Origin: Lachnospiraceae bacterium
Lineage (GTDB): Bacteria > Bacillota > Clostridia > Lachnospirales > Lachnospiraceae
Length of the DNA: 51,378 bases
Assembly: GCA_014804485.1 (NCBI GenBank)
Contig: JAAUZT010000043.1
Coordinates: 1 to 51,378 of the forward strand
Reading direction: 5' to 3'
Positions 1-9,802 of the stretch are shown here, piece after piece. Position 1 is the first letter of the stretch; every line of letters starts with the position of its first letter. The notes beneath the pieces are model-generated. The model was given only the letters and a program-made list of their open reading frames with translations. It did no database searches and was not told the DNA's origin. A program made the translations under genes and the position numbers.

Positions 1-2
1 AA

Positions 3-44
3 GGGACGTGCTTATTACCCTAATGGGCAATAAGCCTATGTCCC
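3..44. other. long imperfect hairpin at window edge
   Basis: Inverted arms GGGAC/GTCCC, GCTTATT/AATAAGC and CCC/GGG nest around a TAAT loop. There is no clear T-run on either side, so this may be a structured intergenic element rather than a terminator. The rest of positions 1-246 shows no convincing gene. Confidence 0.4.
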
Positions 45-246
45 GAAAAGCCCGAAATGAGCCCGGATGGCGAATAGAGGGCGGTTTCGTCCGCATTCTC
101 AACGCAATCGGAATATTTTAGAAAATCCATATGACGAAGCCTGACACAAGAGAACATTTTGCGCAATCTGCCTCCCGAATTTCCACAACAAAAAAAGAGC
201 CACGGCTCAACAATCTCCGCAACTCCTTCTCCCAAAGTTCTCCGCC

Positions 247-1341
247 TTAAGCAAGCTCCTTTGCAAACTTCCCAAAAAAGTATTTCGCAACCCCCACCGC
301 AGAAGCCTCCCTATGGTAGCTGCATCCTTTCAGATAACTGCCGTCCAGATCAAACAGATCGTACTTTGCCATTCTCTCCCGCAGCTCCACAAGATACCTG
401 TCCGCGTATCCGCCGACATCACCTCCCAGAATCACATCTGTGTCAAAAATCATCCGGATATTTGAAATCAGAACAGCCAGATGATCCAGATACTCCTCCC
501 AAATCTTATCCGCCGTTTCATCTTTGCCGAGGGCACCCATAAACTCGTCCAACGTATATCTTCCATCCTGCGTCAACACGCTTGCCGCGCAATATGCGTC
601 CGCACATCCACGCTTACCGCAATAACATTCCCTGCCCTCCGGAACCAAAAGCATATGTCCGAATTCTCCTGCTTTGCGATTCTGCCCCGTAAACAATTCG
701 CCGTCGATGCAGACCGCGCCGCCCAGCGTATTACTTAAGGACAGATATACCGCATCCTTAACCTGCGCCGGATTCTCCGCCAGCATAGCCGCGTTAGCAT
801 CATTCTCGAAATACACCGGAAGCGTGAACATCTGCTCTAACATTTTCAAACTGTAATTTTCCAGATGAAGCGCATGGGACTTAACCAGAATATGATCCCG
901 TTCATGCAAAATACCCGGAAGAGATATGCCGATTCCCAGTATTCTGTCTTCTGATGTTTTACTGCTATAGAAATCTCTGACCATTCCGGTTACTTTCCTA
1001 CAGTAATCTGCGTCCGGCTTAAAATCCAAGCGAACCCTCTGCCATTCCACGATCTTACCACTCAAATTGAGCAGTACCATCCCAACATGATGCGCGGTAA
1101 TGTCCACTCCCACAGACAGGCAATAATTTTCGTTAAGCGCGATCCTTCTTGCCTTCCTGCCACCGGTAGACTCCATCTCACCCACTTCAATTACCATTCC
1201 CTTTTCGGTCAACTCTCCGATATAAGACAAAACCGTCGGCATGCTTAAGTTTAATTCCTTTGCCAGCTCCGCCTTCGTCGTGCTCTCTTGATTTAACATG
1301 AAATCCAGAATCTTATGTCTGGCAGCATTTTTCTTTTCCAA
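247..1341 (-). CDS. ROK family transcriptional regulator (NagC/XylR-like)
   Basis: A 364-residue protein with an N-terminal winged helix-turn-helix (about residues 8-60, LNLSMPTVLSYIGELTEKG) followed by a ROK sugar-kinase-like domain. The ROK part shows the ENDANAA segment near residue 180, GEFGHM near 227 and a zinc-type cluster with C239, C241 and C246 (CYCGKRGC). Such proteins repress sugar catabolic genes and release DNA when a sugar binds. The sugar cannot be read from the sequence and no sugar operon is adjacent. The start is TTG, chosen because GGAGGAT lies eight bases upstream. Confidence 0.9.
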   Translation of the reverse strand: MEKKNAARHKILDFMLNQESTTKAELAKELNLSMPTVLSYIGELTEKGMVIEVGEMESTGGRKARRIALNENYCLSVGVDITAHHVGMVLLNLSGKIVEWQRVRLDFKPDADYCRKVTGMVRDFYSSKTSEDRILGIGISLPGILHERDHILVKSHALHLENYSLKMLEQMFTLPVYFENDANAAMLAENPAQVKDAVYLSLSNTLGGAVCIDGELFTGQNRKAGEFGHMLLVPEGRECYCGKRGCADAYCAASVLTQDGRYTLDEFMGALGKDETADKIWEEYLDHLAVLISNIRMIFDTDVILGGDVGGYADRYLVELRERMAKYDLFDLDGSYLKGCSYHREASAVGVAKYFFGKFAKELA

Positions 1342-1473
1342 TATATCCGATCCTCCGCGCTTATATAAAACATTTTATTAAAGAATTATAGGCATTATAA
1401 AGGAATTTGTAAAGTGTATTCGAAATATCGTTCATAATATTTTCTAAAAAAATATTTTTCTTTCATAAATCCA

Positions 1474-1502
1474 TAGACATTACCTTTCAATTGTGATACA
1501 CT
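1474..1502 (+). promoter_or_regulatory. sigma-A promoter for the coiled-coil gene
   Basis: -35 TAGACA and -10 TACACT are separated by 17 bases, just upstream of the ribosome binding site of the gene starting at 1525. Confidence 0.5.
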
Positions 1503-1524
1503 CATTTCACAGGAGGATTAACTT

Positions 1525-1779
1525 ATGGATAAGGAAACAAGAGAAATGTTTAATGCGATTTTAGAAGAAATGGGTCGAATGGAAGACAGAATCAATAAAC
1601 GAATGGACAATCGTTTCGACGGCGTAAATAGCCGCTTCGACAAAATAGAAGCCCGCTTGGAAATCATGCAGCATGAAATCAATGCTTGTAAATTAGACCA
1701 TGAAACCATCAGCCTGCTGATTAAGAAAGTAGACCAGCATGACCAACGCATCGAGGAGCTTGAGAAAAAGACCGCATAA
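1525..1779 (+). CDS. small coiled-coil protein
   Basis: An 84-residue, highly charged protein that is almost entirely predicted helix with heptad-like spacing (MEDRINKRMDNRFDGVNSRF onward, ending in a KVDQHDQRIEELEKK helix). AGGAGG sits seven bases before ATG. There is no membrane segment or catalytic motif. It resembles short coiled-coil hypotheticals common in Lachnospiraceae. Function is unknown; self-association or an adaptor role is only inference. It is monocistronic, with a small hairpin about 70 bases after the stop. Confidence 0.75.
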   Translation: MDKETREMFNAILEEMGRMEDRINKRMDNRFDGVNSRFDKIEARLEIMQHEINACKLDHETISLLIKKVDQHDQRIEELEKKTA

Positions 1780-1851
1780 CCTACTACATAGACTCAAGCC
1801 CCTCTATATTTCTATATCAGTCTACGCTTCGCTTCGGCACAAAACGCAATG

Positions 1852-1869
1852 AAAATGTCTTCACATTTT
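1852..1869 (+). terminator. possible weak terminator hairpin
   Basis: AAAATGT and ACATTTT form a perfect 7-bp stem with a CTTC loop, downstream of the coiled-coil gene. The stem is AT-rich and the T-run poor, so function is uncertain. Confidence 0.3.
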
Positions 1870-1940
1870 AATCTCTAGCACCCCTATAATTTCCATGCAT
1901 AAAATAGAGTAAAACCACATAGGATTATAGGTTACAGATT

Positions 1941-2870
1941 ATGTACTATGCACTGCTTATCTTATTATTACTCGTTCTATTCTGTATGATCTTCTCGTGG
2001 CACCGCAGACGGAAGACCATCTGCCGTATCAAATGTATGGATAAATGTCAGAAATGTTCCCTGTTAGAACAACTTGCTAAGCCTTTCGGTTACGCCTATC
2101 ACTGCCGCTGCGGCTTCTTCTCTTCCACGCTTGATGCATGGCAGAAAACGGCCGGTTACACATGGCTTTATGACTATATGGCACCCCGCTTCCAGATGGT
2201 CTTCGACGCCCTGCCGATCTATTTCGACTATCGCGGCAGAACATGGTTGATCGAGCTCTGGAAAGGGCAATACGGCATCAATACCGGAGCGGAAATCGGG
2301 ATCTACCACGCCGATCGGATTCTCTCTGCGGAAGAATACAAGACTGCCCTCTTTGCCGCCGTCGAAGACGATGAAATGCTTCCATGCACGCTGTGTCTGT
2401 GCCGCCAAGGCACGGACTGTCTCAAACTTTCCGAAAGACACTGGTGGCTCACGATATTCGATCCCGGACTTTTCTCAAACCCTTCTGAACTGTGTCTGCA
2501 TGCTTCCATCTGCTTTCCCGATTCGGAAATGTGTGACGCTTTCTATGCAGGATTATGCCGCGCAGGCTATGACATGAAACAGATCGACATTCAGGGTCTC
2601 TGTTGCTCTTTCGTCTTTCAGTCGTCCGACTCCGAAGACTTCAATCTGTTGACACGCTTCAACCGTCGGCTTTCCCAATGTGTAAACCGCATATGCTGCA
2701 AACTGTACGTATACGTCACCAGACCCTTTGTCTGCACCGAGGACCGCATTCTTTTCCTTTACTATTATCTTCCCGCGGCATTCAGAAGACTATTCCGCAT
2801 ACGCAGATTCCACAGACGCTGTCACAAAAAATACGGTTGCCGGCCTCCGAAAAGAAAGGAAAAACCATGA
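1941..2870 (+). CDS. DUF4474-type membrane-anchored protein
   Basis: A 309-residue protein with one N-terminal membrane segment (residues 2-20, very Leu-rich) followed by a basic stop-transfer HRRRK. A soluble region rich in cysteines contains the block DYMAPRFQMVFDALPIYFDY and WLIELWKGQYGINTGAEIGIY, which I recognise as typical of clostridial DUF4474 proteins. The C-terminus is strongly basic. The function of the family is unknown. Its stop codon overlaps the start of the next gene (ATGA), so the two are translationally coupled. Confidence 0.75.
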   Translation: MYYALLILLLLVLFCMIFSWHRRRKTICRIKCMDKCQKCSLLEQLAKPFGYAYHCRCGFFSSTLDAWQKTAGYTWLYDYMAPRFQMVFDALPIYFDYRGRTWLIELWKGQYGINTGAEIGIYHADRILSAEEYKTALFAAVEDDEMLPCTLCLCRQGTDCLKLSERHWWLTIFDPGLFSNPSELCLHASICFPDSEMCDAFYAGLCRAGYDMKQIDIQGLCCSFVFQSSDSEDFNLLTRFNRRLSQCVNRICCKLYVYVTRPFVCTEDRILFLYYYLPAAFRRLFRIRRFHRRCHKKYGCRPPKRKEKP

Positions 2871-3685
2871 GCGCCGGGGAACGTCTGAACCGCGCCTTTG
2901 CACATGCCCCTGTACTTCCGCTGAATCACTGCTCGAAATATGTCCTTGTCAGCGACTGCCACAGGGGCGTGGGCACCGCTTCGGATAACTTCCTGAAGAA
3001 TCAGCATCTGTACTTTGCGGCCATGGATCACTATTATCGAAACGGCTTTACCTATATTGAATTGGGCGATGGGGAAGAATTATGGGAAAACAGGAAGCTG
3101 CAAAACATCACCGAGATTCACAGCGATGTATACGACATGTTTGCCAAGTTTGAGCAACGGGAACGTCTCTATCTGATCTACGGCAATCACGATATCGTCA
3201 AGAGAAAATGTCCCGGCTGCTATGAAGGTATCATTCTTCATTCGCAGTCCACACCCGAAAAATCGCTGTATCTGACCCACGGTCATCAGGCAAGTCTGCT
3301 TAATTCCACACTCTGGCCTCTGGCCCGTTTCCTGGTAAGATACTTCTGGAATCCACTGGAAAACCTAGGCATTTTAGACCCCACCAGTGCAGCGAAAAAC
3401 TATGAAGTAAAAGAAAAATGCGAAGAAACTCTACGTAGCTGGGCCGAAGAAAACGGGCATATCTTAATCACGGGACATACACATCGTCCCGTATTGCCCG
3501 CCGAACCTGCCTATTATTATAACACCGGCAGTTGTGTTCATCCCCGGTGTATCACCTGCATTGAGATCGCCCGCGGCGAACTGACACTGGTCAAATGGAG
3601 CATGCAGGCACGCATGGACAGCGTACTGTATGTGGCACGGGAAATCATATCCGGACCCGTTCCGCTGTTAAACAGCCGTTCCTAG
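2867..3685 (+). CDS. metallophosphoesterase (calcineurin-like)
   Basis: A 272-residue enzyme with the dinuclear metal motifs of the calcineurin-like fold in order: D30-C-H32 (SDCHRG), G67-D68-G (GDGEE), GNHD near residue 107, a downstream H in LTHGHQ, and GHTHRP. The phosphoesterase substrate is unknown. The start at 2867 overlaps the stop of the DUF4474 gene and has AAAGAAAGGA just before it. The same frame is open further upstream to 2603, but that part only shadows the DUF4474 gene. The pairing suggests a shared role at the membrane. Confidence 0.9.
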   Translation: MSAGERLNRAFAHAPVLPLNHCSKYVLVSDCHRGVGTASDNFLKNQHLYFAAMDHYYRNGFTYIELGDGEELWENRKLQNITEIHSDVYDMFAKFEQRERLYLIYGNHDIVKRKCPGCYEGIILHSQSTPEKSLYLTHGHQASLLNSTLWPLARFLVRYFWNPLENLGILDPTSAAKNYEVKEKCEETLRSWAEENGHILITGHTHRPVLPAEPAYYYNTGSCVHPRCITCIEIARGELTLVKWSMQARMDSVLYVAREIISGPVPLLNSRS

Positions 3686-3800
3686 TTTTCTGTGCGCCCG
3701 ACTTTCTGCCGACGGTTCCACGCATGCTGTAATGTCCTCACTGGCAATTTCCACGGTTCCACATATACTATAGTAATATTGCCGTCATGAGGAACATCCT

Positions 3801-4445
3801 ATGCCATCTACCGCTATCGCAATTGTCGGGCGCGCCGACGCCACACACAACTATGAAACTGCTCTCCATCGTCTGGAAATTCCTTATATCACCACGCTGT
3901 CTGTGGAGGAAGCAGCGCTTGCCAGTCATCTGCTGCTGCCCGGCGGCGGAGACATCACCCCCGCCTTCTTCGGACAGAACAACCACGGTTCCTACAATAT
4001 TGATACGGAACTGGATATCATACAGCTGCAGGCGCTCAGCTTTTTTATGAAACAAAAAAAGCCCATACTGGGCATATGCAAGGGGATGCAGTTAATTAAC
4101 GTACAACTTGGCGGAACGATCATACAGGATATCGACACCGCGGATATGCACAAGTGGGTCGGTAAGGATCAATACCACTATGTCTATCACAACGGACTGA
4201 ACCGCATGGATTTCTTCTATCAGCTATACGGTACAAGTACGCAGGTCAATTCCGCCCACCATCAGGCCGTGGACCGACTGGGCGGCGGGCTTACTGCCGT
4301 ATGCCGCTCCGGCGACAATATTATCGAGGGAATCATGCACACAAGTCTGCCCGTCATGGCCGTTCAGTGGCATCCCGAACGCATGACGGAGGCCGGCGGC
4401 GAACATCTCTTACGATACTTCGCCGCACAGCAGCCTATTTCGTAA
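3801..4445 (+). CDS. class I glutamine amidotransferase / peptidase C26 family protein
   Basis: A 214-residue protein of the gamma-glutamyl-gamma-aminobutyrate hydrolase (PuuD-like) type. The nucleophile elbow is LGICKGMQ with Cys93, the oxyanion-region motif is LLPGGGDI, and the remaining triad is in QWHPE (His191, Glu193). The conserved SAHHQAV is at about 151. These enzymes hydrolyse gamma-glutamyl amides. At 214 residues it is slightly shorter than the usual 240-250. AGGA lies about seven bases before the start. Its last 11 bases overlap the end of the convergent lipase-like gene. Confidence 0.88.
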   Translation: MPSTAIAIVGRADATHNYETALHRLEIPYITTLSVEEAALASHLLLPGGGDITPAFFGQNNHGSYNIDTELDIIQLQALSFFMKQKKPILGICKGMQLINVQLGGTIIQDIDTADMHKWVGKDQYHYVYHNGLNRMDFFYQLYGTSTQVNSAHHQAVDRLGGGLTAVCRSGDNIIEGIMHTSLPVMAVQWHPERMTEAGGEHLLRYFAAQQPIS

Positions 4446-5598
4446 ACATCTGCTCCAACTGCAGCATCCCCTCATCGAATCTCTCTCTTTGCAGTTCAGT
4501 CCTGCTCTTTACCCGTTCCTTGGCATTCAGCGAGACAATGTCAAAGAGAGACTTCATGATCCGGATCATAATCTTGCCGGTTTCCGTATCGATCTCTTTA
4601 AGCGCCGCACTGATCTTATGTATGCTTTGAAACCAGTTGGCGGTAAAGTCGATCAGGTTATCGGTCTCGGAAGCAAGTATGATTTGATAGAAAGTATCTA
4701 CAAAAGTATGCATCTGCTCCTGATCCAGTGATAGAATCCACTGGTTTAACGCCTCATCCATGAATCTGCGACCCTCGTACAGCTCCTCGACAATCCGGAA
4801 GTGATCGCCATCGACCAGCCATGTATAAGGATTATGCTGTGCCAGCCCGATGGTTTTGCTTTCCACTACCCGGTAAGCGCCGTCCGTATACAGAAGCATT
4901 CCCACTAAAGAAGAATGCGGTATCGTCTTATGGATTCTGTCTGCGATCTCACCGTAAGCGCTCTGCTCCTTCACTTCCGGCCGGAATCCCGGTCCGTCGT
5001 GATCGAAGATTGCAAAGATGCGACGCCGCACCTCTTCCCGGCAGTTCATGCTGGCATAAGTGGCCAGATTGCCGCCCTTAGAGTGTCCGCCCACATAGAA
5101 ATCCCCTTGTATCCTACGTGCCACGCGTTCCAGATAGTCCACGCTCATATGCTGTCCACGTACCGGCTCCGAAAAGGCAAGATTCATATCCTCTTTCCAT
5201 CCCACGATGTTCTCATCGGTTCCGCGGTATGCCACATAGCTTATGCCGTTCGGCAGAAGAAATGTCACCGCCGAAAACTGCGTCTCCGTCTCAAGGTCAA
5301 TATAGTTTACATAACTTCCTACTTTGAGACCGCCGAAACGTCTGCCATGATATATTGCCTGAAAAAGCGCCGTGTTCTCCTTCCGATAGCGTTCATCACC
5401 GTACAGACTGTCATACTTCTCATGCTCAGCAATCTCACGCAGACTCACCATGGTATGTTCCTCATCGGCACCGGGTGCCACCTCGTCGAATTTCAGATAA
5501 GCAAACTGACTGAGCACCAGACTGTCCACTTCGCTAAGAGGCTTCTCCTGCAAGGTATAATCACCGTATTCTTTCAGATAATCCAATATCGTCCCCAT
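4435..5598 (-). CDS. Mbeg1-like (DUF2974) alpha/beta-hydrolase
   Basis: A 387-residue lipase-like protein. The nucleophile elbow is VGGHSKGGN with Ser173, a pattern typical of DUF2974/Mbeg1-like proteins. A plausible acid is in FDHDGPGF (near 200) and the histidine in VDGDHF. The N-terminal part has the family block DSLVLSQFAYLKFDEV. No signal peptide is seen, so it is probably cytosolic. It is the last gene of a tight operon (19-base gap after the NdpA-like gene). The substrate is unknown. GGAG lies nine bases before ATG. Confidence 0.82.
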   Translation of the reverse strand: MGTILDYLKEYGDYTLQEKPLSEVDSLVLSQFAYLKFDEVAPGADEEHTMVSLREIAEHEKYDSLYGDERYRKENTALFQAIYHGRRFGGLKVGSYVNYIDLETETQFSAVTFLLPNGISYVAYRGTDENIVGWKEDMNLAFSEPVRGQHMSVDYLERVARRIQGDFYVGGHSKGGNLATYASMNCREEVRRRIFAIFDHDGPGFRPEVKEQSAYGEIADRIHKTIPHSSLVGMLLYTDGAYRVVESKTIGLAQHNPYTWLVDGDHFRIVEELYEGRRFMDEALNQWILSLDQEQMHTFVDTFYQIILASETDNLIDFTANWFQSIHKISAALKEIDTETGKIMIRIMKSLFDIVSLNAKERVKSRTELQRERFDEGMLQLEQMFTK

Positions 5599-5617
5599 AC
5601 GCTTCCACTCCTGCTTT

Positions 5618-6643
5618 CTACAGCTTCGCTTCCAGATGTTCGATATTCTTAATCAGCACCGAGATCGTTCCGTCGGGATTCGTGATGAACTCCACGCTTC
5701 TCGGATTCTTATACTGTTCCATCGGTATCTTAATCTCGATCCCCGTATCCGTGTACAAATGCTGGCTCTGATACTTGCGCACCGTATTTTCACTCTGGGG
5801 CTGAATCTCTTCCTTCACCATATCATACTTTTCCATTTTATCCTGAAAAGCCACTTTTAATTCCGGCTGTTCCTCGAAGATTCGCTCCGCCAGCTCCTCT
5901 ACCACGAAACCACCCTTCTCCTCGATCTCCTCCTGTATGATGCTCTTGGCACGCATCTGCTTCTCGAACCGCTCCGTCTCATCGTATCCTTCCTTCTGCA
6001 CACTCTCCACAGCACGGCTCACGATTGACAGTTTGGATTTATGCGACAGATGCGCACTGCACTTTAAGAAGAGAAAAGAGAAATAGTTGCTCTTCTCTCC
6101 GTTCACCTCATACTTTTTCTCGATCACCCACAATGCCAGATCCTGCAGCCTTATGATCGCCGCTTCCGTCAACCGCTGGGTCTCCGACGGAAGAATCGAC
6201 TTATGCCGGATAATCTCATTGCTGTTGCCCTCGCCGTCCTCTGTCGCCATCGTGCGATGCGTATAGAGGGACTTATAATTCATCTTAAGAAGAGCCAGAT
6301 ACTCATCCTCCCCCTCCTTAAAACGCACCACCATCAGATCCGCCGCCGGAATATCTATATTGCTGTTCATGATCTCATAGAGCTGCGTGGCAATATCCTT
6401 GCTGACCGACACGAAATCTTCGTCCGCATAGGTATTCAGCAGATGGTATACCTCCGATTCCTCTTTATAAAAGCGACACTCCTTCGCATCGTCTCCGGAA
6501 CTGATCCGTGCGATATGCTCCTTCAGAAACTCCGCCACCTCGGAGCCGTATTCCAGTTCCGTATCCGACAACACCGGCATACCGATGGTAGAATCCAGAA
6601 TATGCACGATCACATTCTTTATTCTGATCTCTTCTTTATTCAT
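5618..6643 (-). CDS. nucleoid-associated protein, NdpA/YejK family
   Basis: A 341-residue protein resembling PF04245 nucleoid-associated proteins. The N-terminal region has IRIKNVIVHILDSTIGMPVLSD followed by a region of alternating strands and helices, with VVRFKEGEDEYLALLKMNYK in the middle. No membrane segment or enzyme motif is seen. The enterobacterial relative binds DNA and RNA; the clostridial role is not established. It is the middle gene of a three-gene minus-strand operon, 20 bases after the small helical gene and 19 before the lipase-like gene. Confidence 0.8.
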   Translation of the reverse strand: MNKEEIRIKNVIVHILDSTIGMPVLSDTELEYGSEVAEFLKEHIARISSGDDAKECRFYKEESEVYHLLNTYADEDFVSVSKDIATQLYEIMNSNIDIPAADLMVVRFKEGEDEYLALLKMNYKSLYTHRTMATEDGEGNSNEIIRHKSILPSETQRLTEAAIIRLQDLALWVIEKKYEVNGEKSNYFSFLFLKCSAHLSHKSKLSIVSRAVESVQKEGYDETERFEKQMRAKSIIQEEIEEKGGFVVEELAERIFEEQPELKVAFQDKMEKYDMVKEEIQPQSENTVRKYQSQHLYTDTGIEIKIPMEQYKNPRSVEFITNPDGTISVLIKNIEHLEAKL

Positions 6644-6663
6644 CCTATGTGCTTCTCCCGTTC

Positions 6664-7050
6664 TTATTTATATTTTTCAGGATAATCCGTCCCTGTCTCG
6701 GTCTGCAATAGATTCACATACCGCTCCGGATCACGCTCCATCTTAAGCATGGTATGAAATGCCATCAGCAACATCTTATCCCCATTGTTCTTCATATCAT
6801 CTCTGCCCCGATCCATCTGTGCCTTGAAGTGATCCATCTGCCAGACCATCAGGTCTACTACACTGTATCCCGCTATCTTATACTCACATAAGAAATCCTG
6901 ATGCTCCAGATAATATGTAAATTCTCGAAAGACCCCTTCCGACTGTGTCAGCATCCGCCAGAATTCCTGAAGGAACGCTTCTCCTTCACCCGCATAATGA
7001 CACAGTGCACGTGCCCATTCATATGCTCTCTCTTCCATAGTAATCTCCAT
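6664..7050 (-). CDS. small helical protein of unknown function
   Basis: About 128 residues, acidic and mainly helical, with aromatic-rich blocks (EYKIAGYSVVDLMVWQMDHF, DKMLLMAFHTMLKMERDPERY). I do not recognise a family. Two starts are plausible: ATG at 7050 (GGAG eight bases upstream) and ATG at 7038 (GGAG six bases upstream); a GTG at 7092 lacks a ribosome binding site. It is the first gene of the operon with the NdpA-like and Mbeg1-like genes. Confidence 0.65.
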   Translation of the reverse strand: MEITMEERAYEWARALCHYAGEGEAFLQEFWRMLTQSEGVFREFTYYLEHQDFLCEYKIAGYSVVDLMVWQMDHFKAQMDRGRDDMKNNGDKMLLMAFHTMLKMERDPERYVNLLQTETGTDYPEKYK

Positions 7051-7161
7051 TCCGAAATCTCCGATCGTCCCGCTTCTTATCCATCTTACCACATTTTAGT
7101 TCTTTTTACCGCCCCATATTTATATACTGAAAATATAATCGAGCGGAAAGCGATACCGTCT

Positions 7162-8457
7162 ATGTCAATACTGGAGCGACTCAACGACCTGATCTGGGGA
7201 TTTCCCCTGCTTGCGCTGCTGTTAGGCACGCACATCTATTTTACTGTAAAGCTGCATTTCCCACAGCGCAATCTATTCTATGCCCTGAAGCTCTCTATGG
7301 GCAAGGCCGACAATACGGAGCAGAACCTGTCACCCTTCTCCGCTCTCGCTACCACACTGGCAGCTACGCTGGGTACCGGCAATATCATCGGCGTTTCCAC
7401 CGCCGTAGCGCTGGGCGGCCCGGGTGCCATCTTCTGGTGCTGGATCACCGGTATTCTGGGCATGGCTACCGCATACAGCGAATGTTACTTAAGCGTTCTG
7501 TTTCGCAATCGCCGTGATGACGGCTCCTACGTTGGCGGTCCCATGTATGTGATAAAAAATGGTTTACATAACAATAAACTTGGCAGTCTGTATGCCTTCT
7601 GCACACTGCTTGCCGCTTTCGGTGTCGGCTGTACAACACAGGCGAATTCCGTGACACAGGCTGCCTCCGCGTCCTTCGGTCTGTCGCCCCATCTGGTGGG
7701 CATCGTTCTGGCCCTTCTCACCGCGGCAGTGATTCTGGGCGGTGTCCGCAGTATTGCCAATCTGTGCGAACGCACGGTTCCGGCCATCAGCTTCGTCTAT
7801 CTGTTGGGTTGTATACTGCTGCTGATCCTCTATCGAAACGTTCTGCTTGATACTTGTGTCCTGATCCTGAAAAGCGCTTTCGGCTTCCGCTCCATGGCCG
7901 GCGGTATGGCAGGCGCAGCCCTACAGCACGCCGTACGCTACGGCATCGCCAGAGGACTCTTCACCAACGAGGCGGGAATCGGTACTTCCGCTATCGCCGC
8001 GGCAGCATCACATGTCAAGGACCCCCGCATACAAGCGTATGTATCCATGACTGCCGTATTCTGGGACACCGTGGTCATGTGTCTGATCACCGGACTGGTT
8101 ATCGTTGCCAACATGCTCTATGACCCTGCCTCCGTCACAGGAGTCGCCGAGACCGGGCTGACTGCGGCAGCTTTCGCACATCTGCCCTATGTAGGGGATG
8201 CTTTTCTTACAATTTCGCTCGCCGCCTTCGCTGTCACCACGTTGATCGGCTGGTCATACTTCGGAGAAAAAGCAACGGAATACCTAATGGGTAAAAAAGG
8301 TATCCCGTTCTATAAGCTCACTTATACTATAATGATCTATCTAGGCGCTATCATCCCGATGCGTCTCGTCTGGGAGAGCACGGATCTGATCAACGCCCTT
8401 ATGGTACTGCCCAATGTGCTGGCACTCTACTGCCTGCAAAAACATATCAGATCTTAA
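7162..8457 (+). CDS. sodium:alanine symporter family protein (AGCS)
   Basis: A 431-residue multi-spanning transporter. The family signature is plain near residues 55-95: [20 protein letters not shown] and [13 protein letters not shown]. Further conserved blocks are [26 protein letters not shown] and the late [12 protein letters not shown] carriers import alanine or glycine with sodium. The length is near the family norm of 440-480. The ATG at 7162 is the first codon before the conserved N-terminus; its ribosome binding site is weak. The 3' end overlaps the convergent chemoreceptor gene by 11 bases. Confidence 0.93.
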   Translation: MSILERLNDLIWGFPLLALLLGTHIYFTVKLHFPQRNLFYALKLSMGKADNTEQNLSPFSALATTLAATLGTGNIIGVSTAVALGGPGAIFWCWITGILGMATAYSECYLSVLFRNRRDDGSYVGGPMYVIKNGLHNNKLGSLYAFCTLLAAFGVGCTTQANSVTQAASASFGLSPHLVGIVLALLTAAVILGGVRSIANLCERTVPAISFVYLLGCILLLILYRNVLLDTCVLILKSAFGFRSMAGGMAGAALQHAVRYGIARGLFTNEAGIGTSAIAAAASHVKDPRIQAYVSMTAVFWDTVVMCLITGLVIVANMLYDPASVTGVAETGLTAAAFAHLPYVGDAFLTISLAAFAVTTLIGWSYFGEKATEYLMGKKGIPFYKLTYTIMIYLGAIIPMRLVWESTDLINALMVLPNVLALYCLQKHIRS

Positions 8458-9724
8458 ATGTCGACGCGATCTCCTGCAGGGACCGGCTGCTTCTGTCCAG
8501 AATCGCCATTTTGCGCAGGATCTCCTCAGAACCGACATTGGTATGCTGCATAGCCTCCGCCACGTTGTGGACTCCGTCAGCAATCACGCCGTTTAACCCT
8601 GTCACCGTCTGCAGGGATGCCAGCATCTCCTCCACGGAAGCACCCATTTGCTCGGATGCCGCTCCCAGTTCGCTGGCAATATTGTCGAAGAATGCCGCAT
8701 CCTTCTGATACTGCTCGGCCGTATCCACCATGGAATGATAATCCTGAATCACGTGATCCGTCATGAAGTTTAACAGCTTCGTAGCGCTGTCTCTTAATTG
8801 CATAACGGAATTCACCACTTCATCTATTACCTTCTGTATCTTATCGACTGTGACCTGTGAATTCTCTGCCAGACTCCGCACTTCATCGGCAACCACCGCG
8901 AATCCTTTGCCTGCCTCGCCGGCCCTTGCCGCCTCGATTGCCGCATTTAACGCAATCAGATTCGTCTGGCTGGCAATACCGCCGATCTCCTGCGACAGAT
9001 TTTTGATAATCTCAATCTTCTCCACTTCCTTCAGCGCATGCTCCAATTCACGCTCCGTGCTGCGATAGATCAGACTTGCCTGTTTCTTAGACTCCACCGT
9101 ACTCTCATACAGTTCTTCCGCACGGGTATTAATCTCTTTGGAAGCACCAGCAGAATCGGAAGCTTTGTGCGCAACGTCATCCACCGCCGCACCGATCTCA
9201 TTACTTGCCGTACTGATGGATCGTGTCACTTCCGCTGCTTCCTCAACCTGACCAATGAGACTCTCCATAATCTGATCCATCTCGTCAATATTATTATTCA
9301 GGGTCGCCATTTCGGTATACGCCGCCGAAGCAGTCTCGGCTATGCTCGTCGCTTCCTTATTCGTGCCCGTAGTAATCTCCTTGATGTGTTGCTTAATGCT
9401 GCTGGTAGCATATGTAACCTCTTCCATCTCATCCCTAAATCCGTCTGCCACCTTTGCCTTACCGCCCACACTCTCCTGACCGCTGAAATTACCTGTCGCG
9501 AATTGCTTAAGCTCCGCCAGCGGACGCAGCGCCTTATTGAACGTGGTTCCTACGATCAAATCAACCGCCGCCATTCCGATCAAGCCGATCACAAGTCCTG
9601 CACCGACCGCGCTGCCCGTGTCAGCCTTACCGATGCTCAAAGCGCTTACGACAGAACCGATAAACAAAACGGCAAAAGACGTTATCGAAACAATGATCAT
9701 CAGCTTCCCTTTAATTGTCTTCAT
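8447..9724 (-). CDS. methyl-accepting chemotaxis protein without extracellular sensor
   Basis: A 425-residue chemoreceptor. Two membrane segments (about 8-30 and 38-58) are separated by only a short GKADTGSA loop, so there is no ligand domain outside the cell. A HAMP-like linker follows, then the signalling domain, whose hairpin tip ([20 protein letters not shown] onward, about 247-290) is the canonical CheA/CheW contact. It may sense membrane state or an internal cue, or act with other receptors; that is inference. The start has AGGAGGTTA nine bases upstream. Confidence 0.92.
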   Translation of the reverse strand: MKTIKGKLMIIVSITSFAVLFIGSVVSALSIGKADTGSAVGAGLVIGLIGMAAVDLIVGTTFNKALRPLAELKQFATGNFSGQESVGGKAKVADGFRDEMEEVTYATSSIKQHIKEITTGTNKEATSIAETASAAYTEMATLNNNIDEMDQIMESLIGQVEEAAEVTRSISTASNEIGAAVDDVAHKASDSAGASKEINTRAEELYESTVESKKQASLIYRSTERELEHALKEVEKIEIIKNLSQEIGGIASQTNLIALNAAIEAARAGEAGKGFAVVADEVRSLAENSQVTVDKIQKVIDEVVNSVMQLRDSATKLLNFMTDHVIQDYHSMVDTAEQYQKDAAFFDNIASELGAASEQMGASVEEMLASLQTVTGLNGVIADGVHNVAEAMQHTNVGSEEILRKMAILDRSSRSLQEIASTFKI

Positions 9725-9764
9725 TGCGTGTAACCTCCTGAATCGCCAGTATCATAGCATCCAT

Positions 9765-9793
9765 ATTATACACGATATCTATCCCGACTTCAA
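9765..9793 (-). promoter_or_regulatory. sigma-A promoter of the chemoreceptor gene
   Basis: -35 TTGAAG and a perfect -10 TATAAT are spaced by 17 bases. The promoter sits between the ZIP gene end and the chemoreceptor start, about 40 bases before the start codon. Confidence 0.6.
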
Positions 9794-9802
9794 TATTGGA
9801 AT

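Noticed and set aside
20..235. 71-codon minus-strand ORF at the window start
   Set aside because: It overlaps the hairpin, lacks protein-like features and has no ribosome binding site.
4915..5652. Plus-strand frame of about 245 codons
   Set aside because: It is antisense to the lipase-like gene with its catalytic motifs and has no ribosome binding site.
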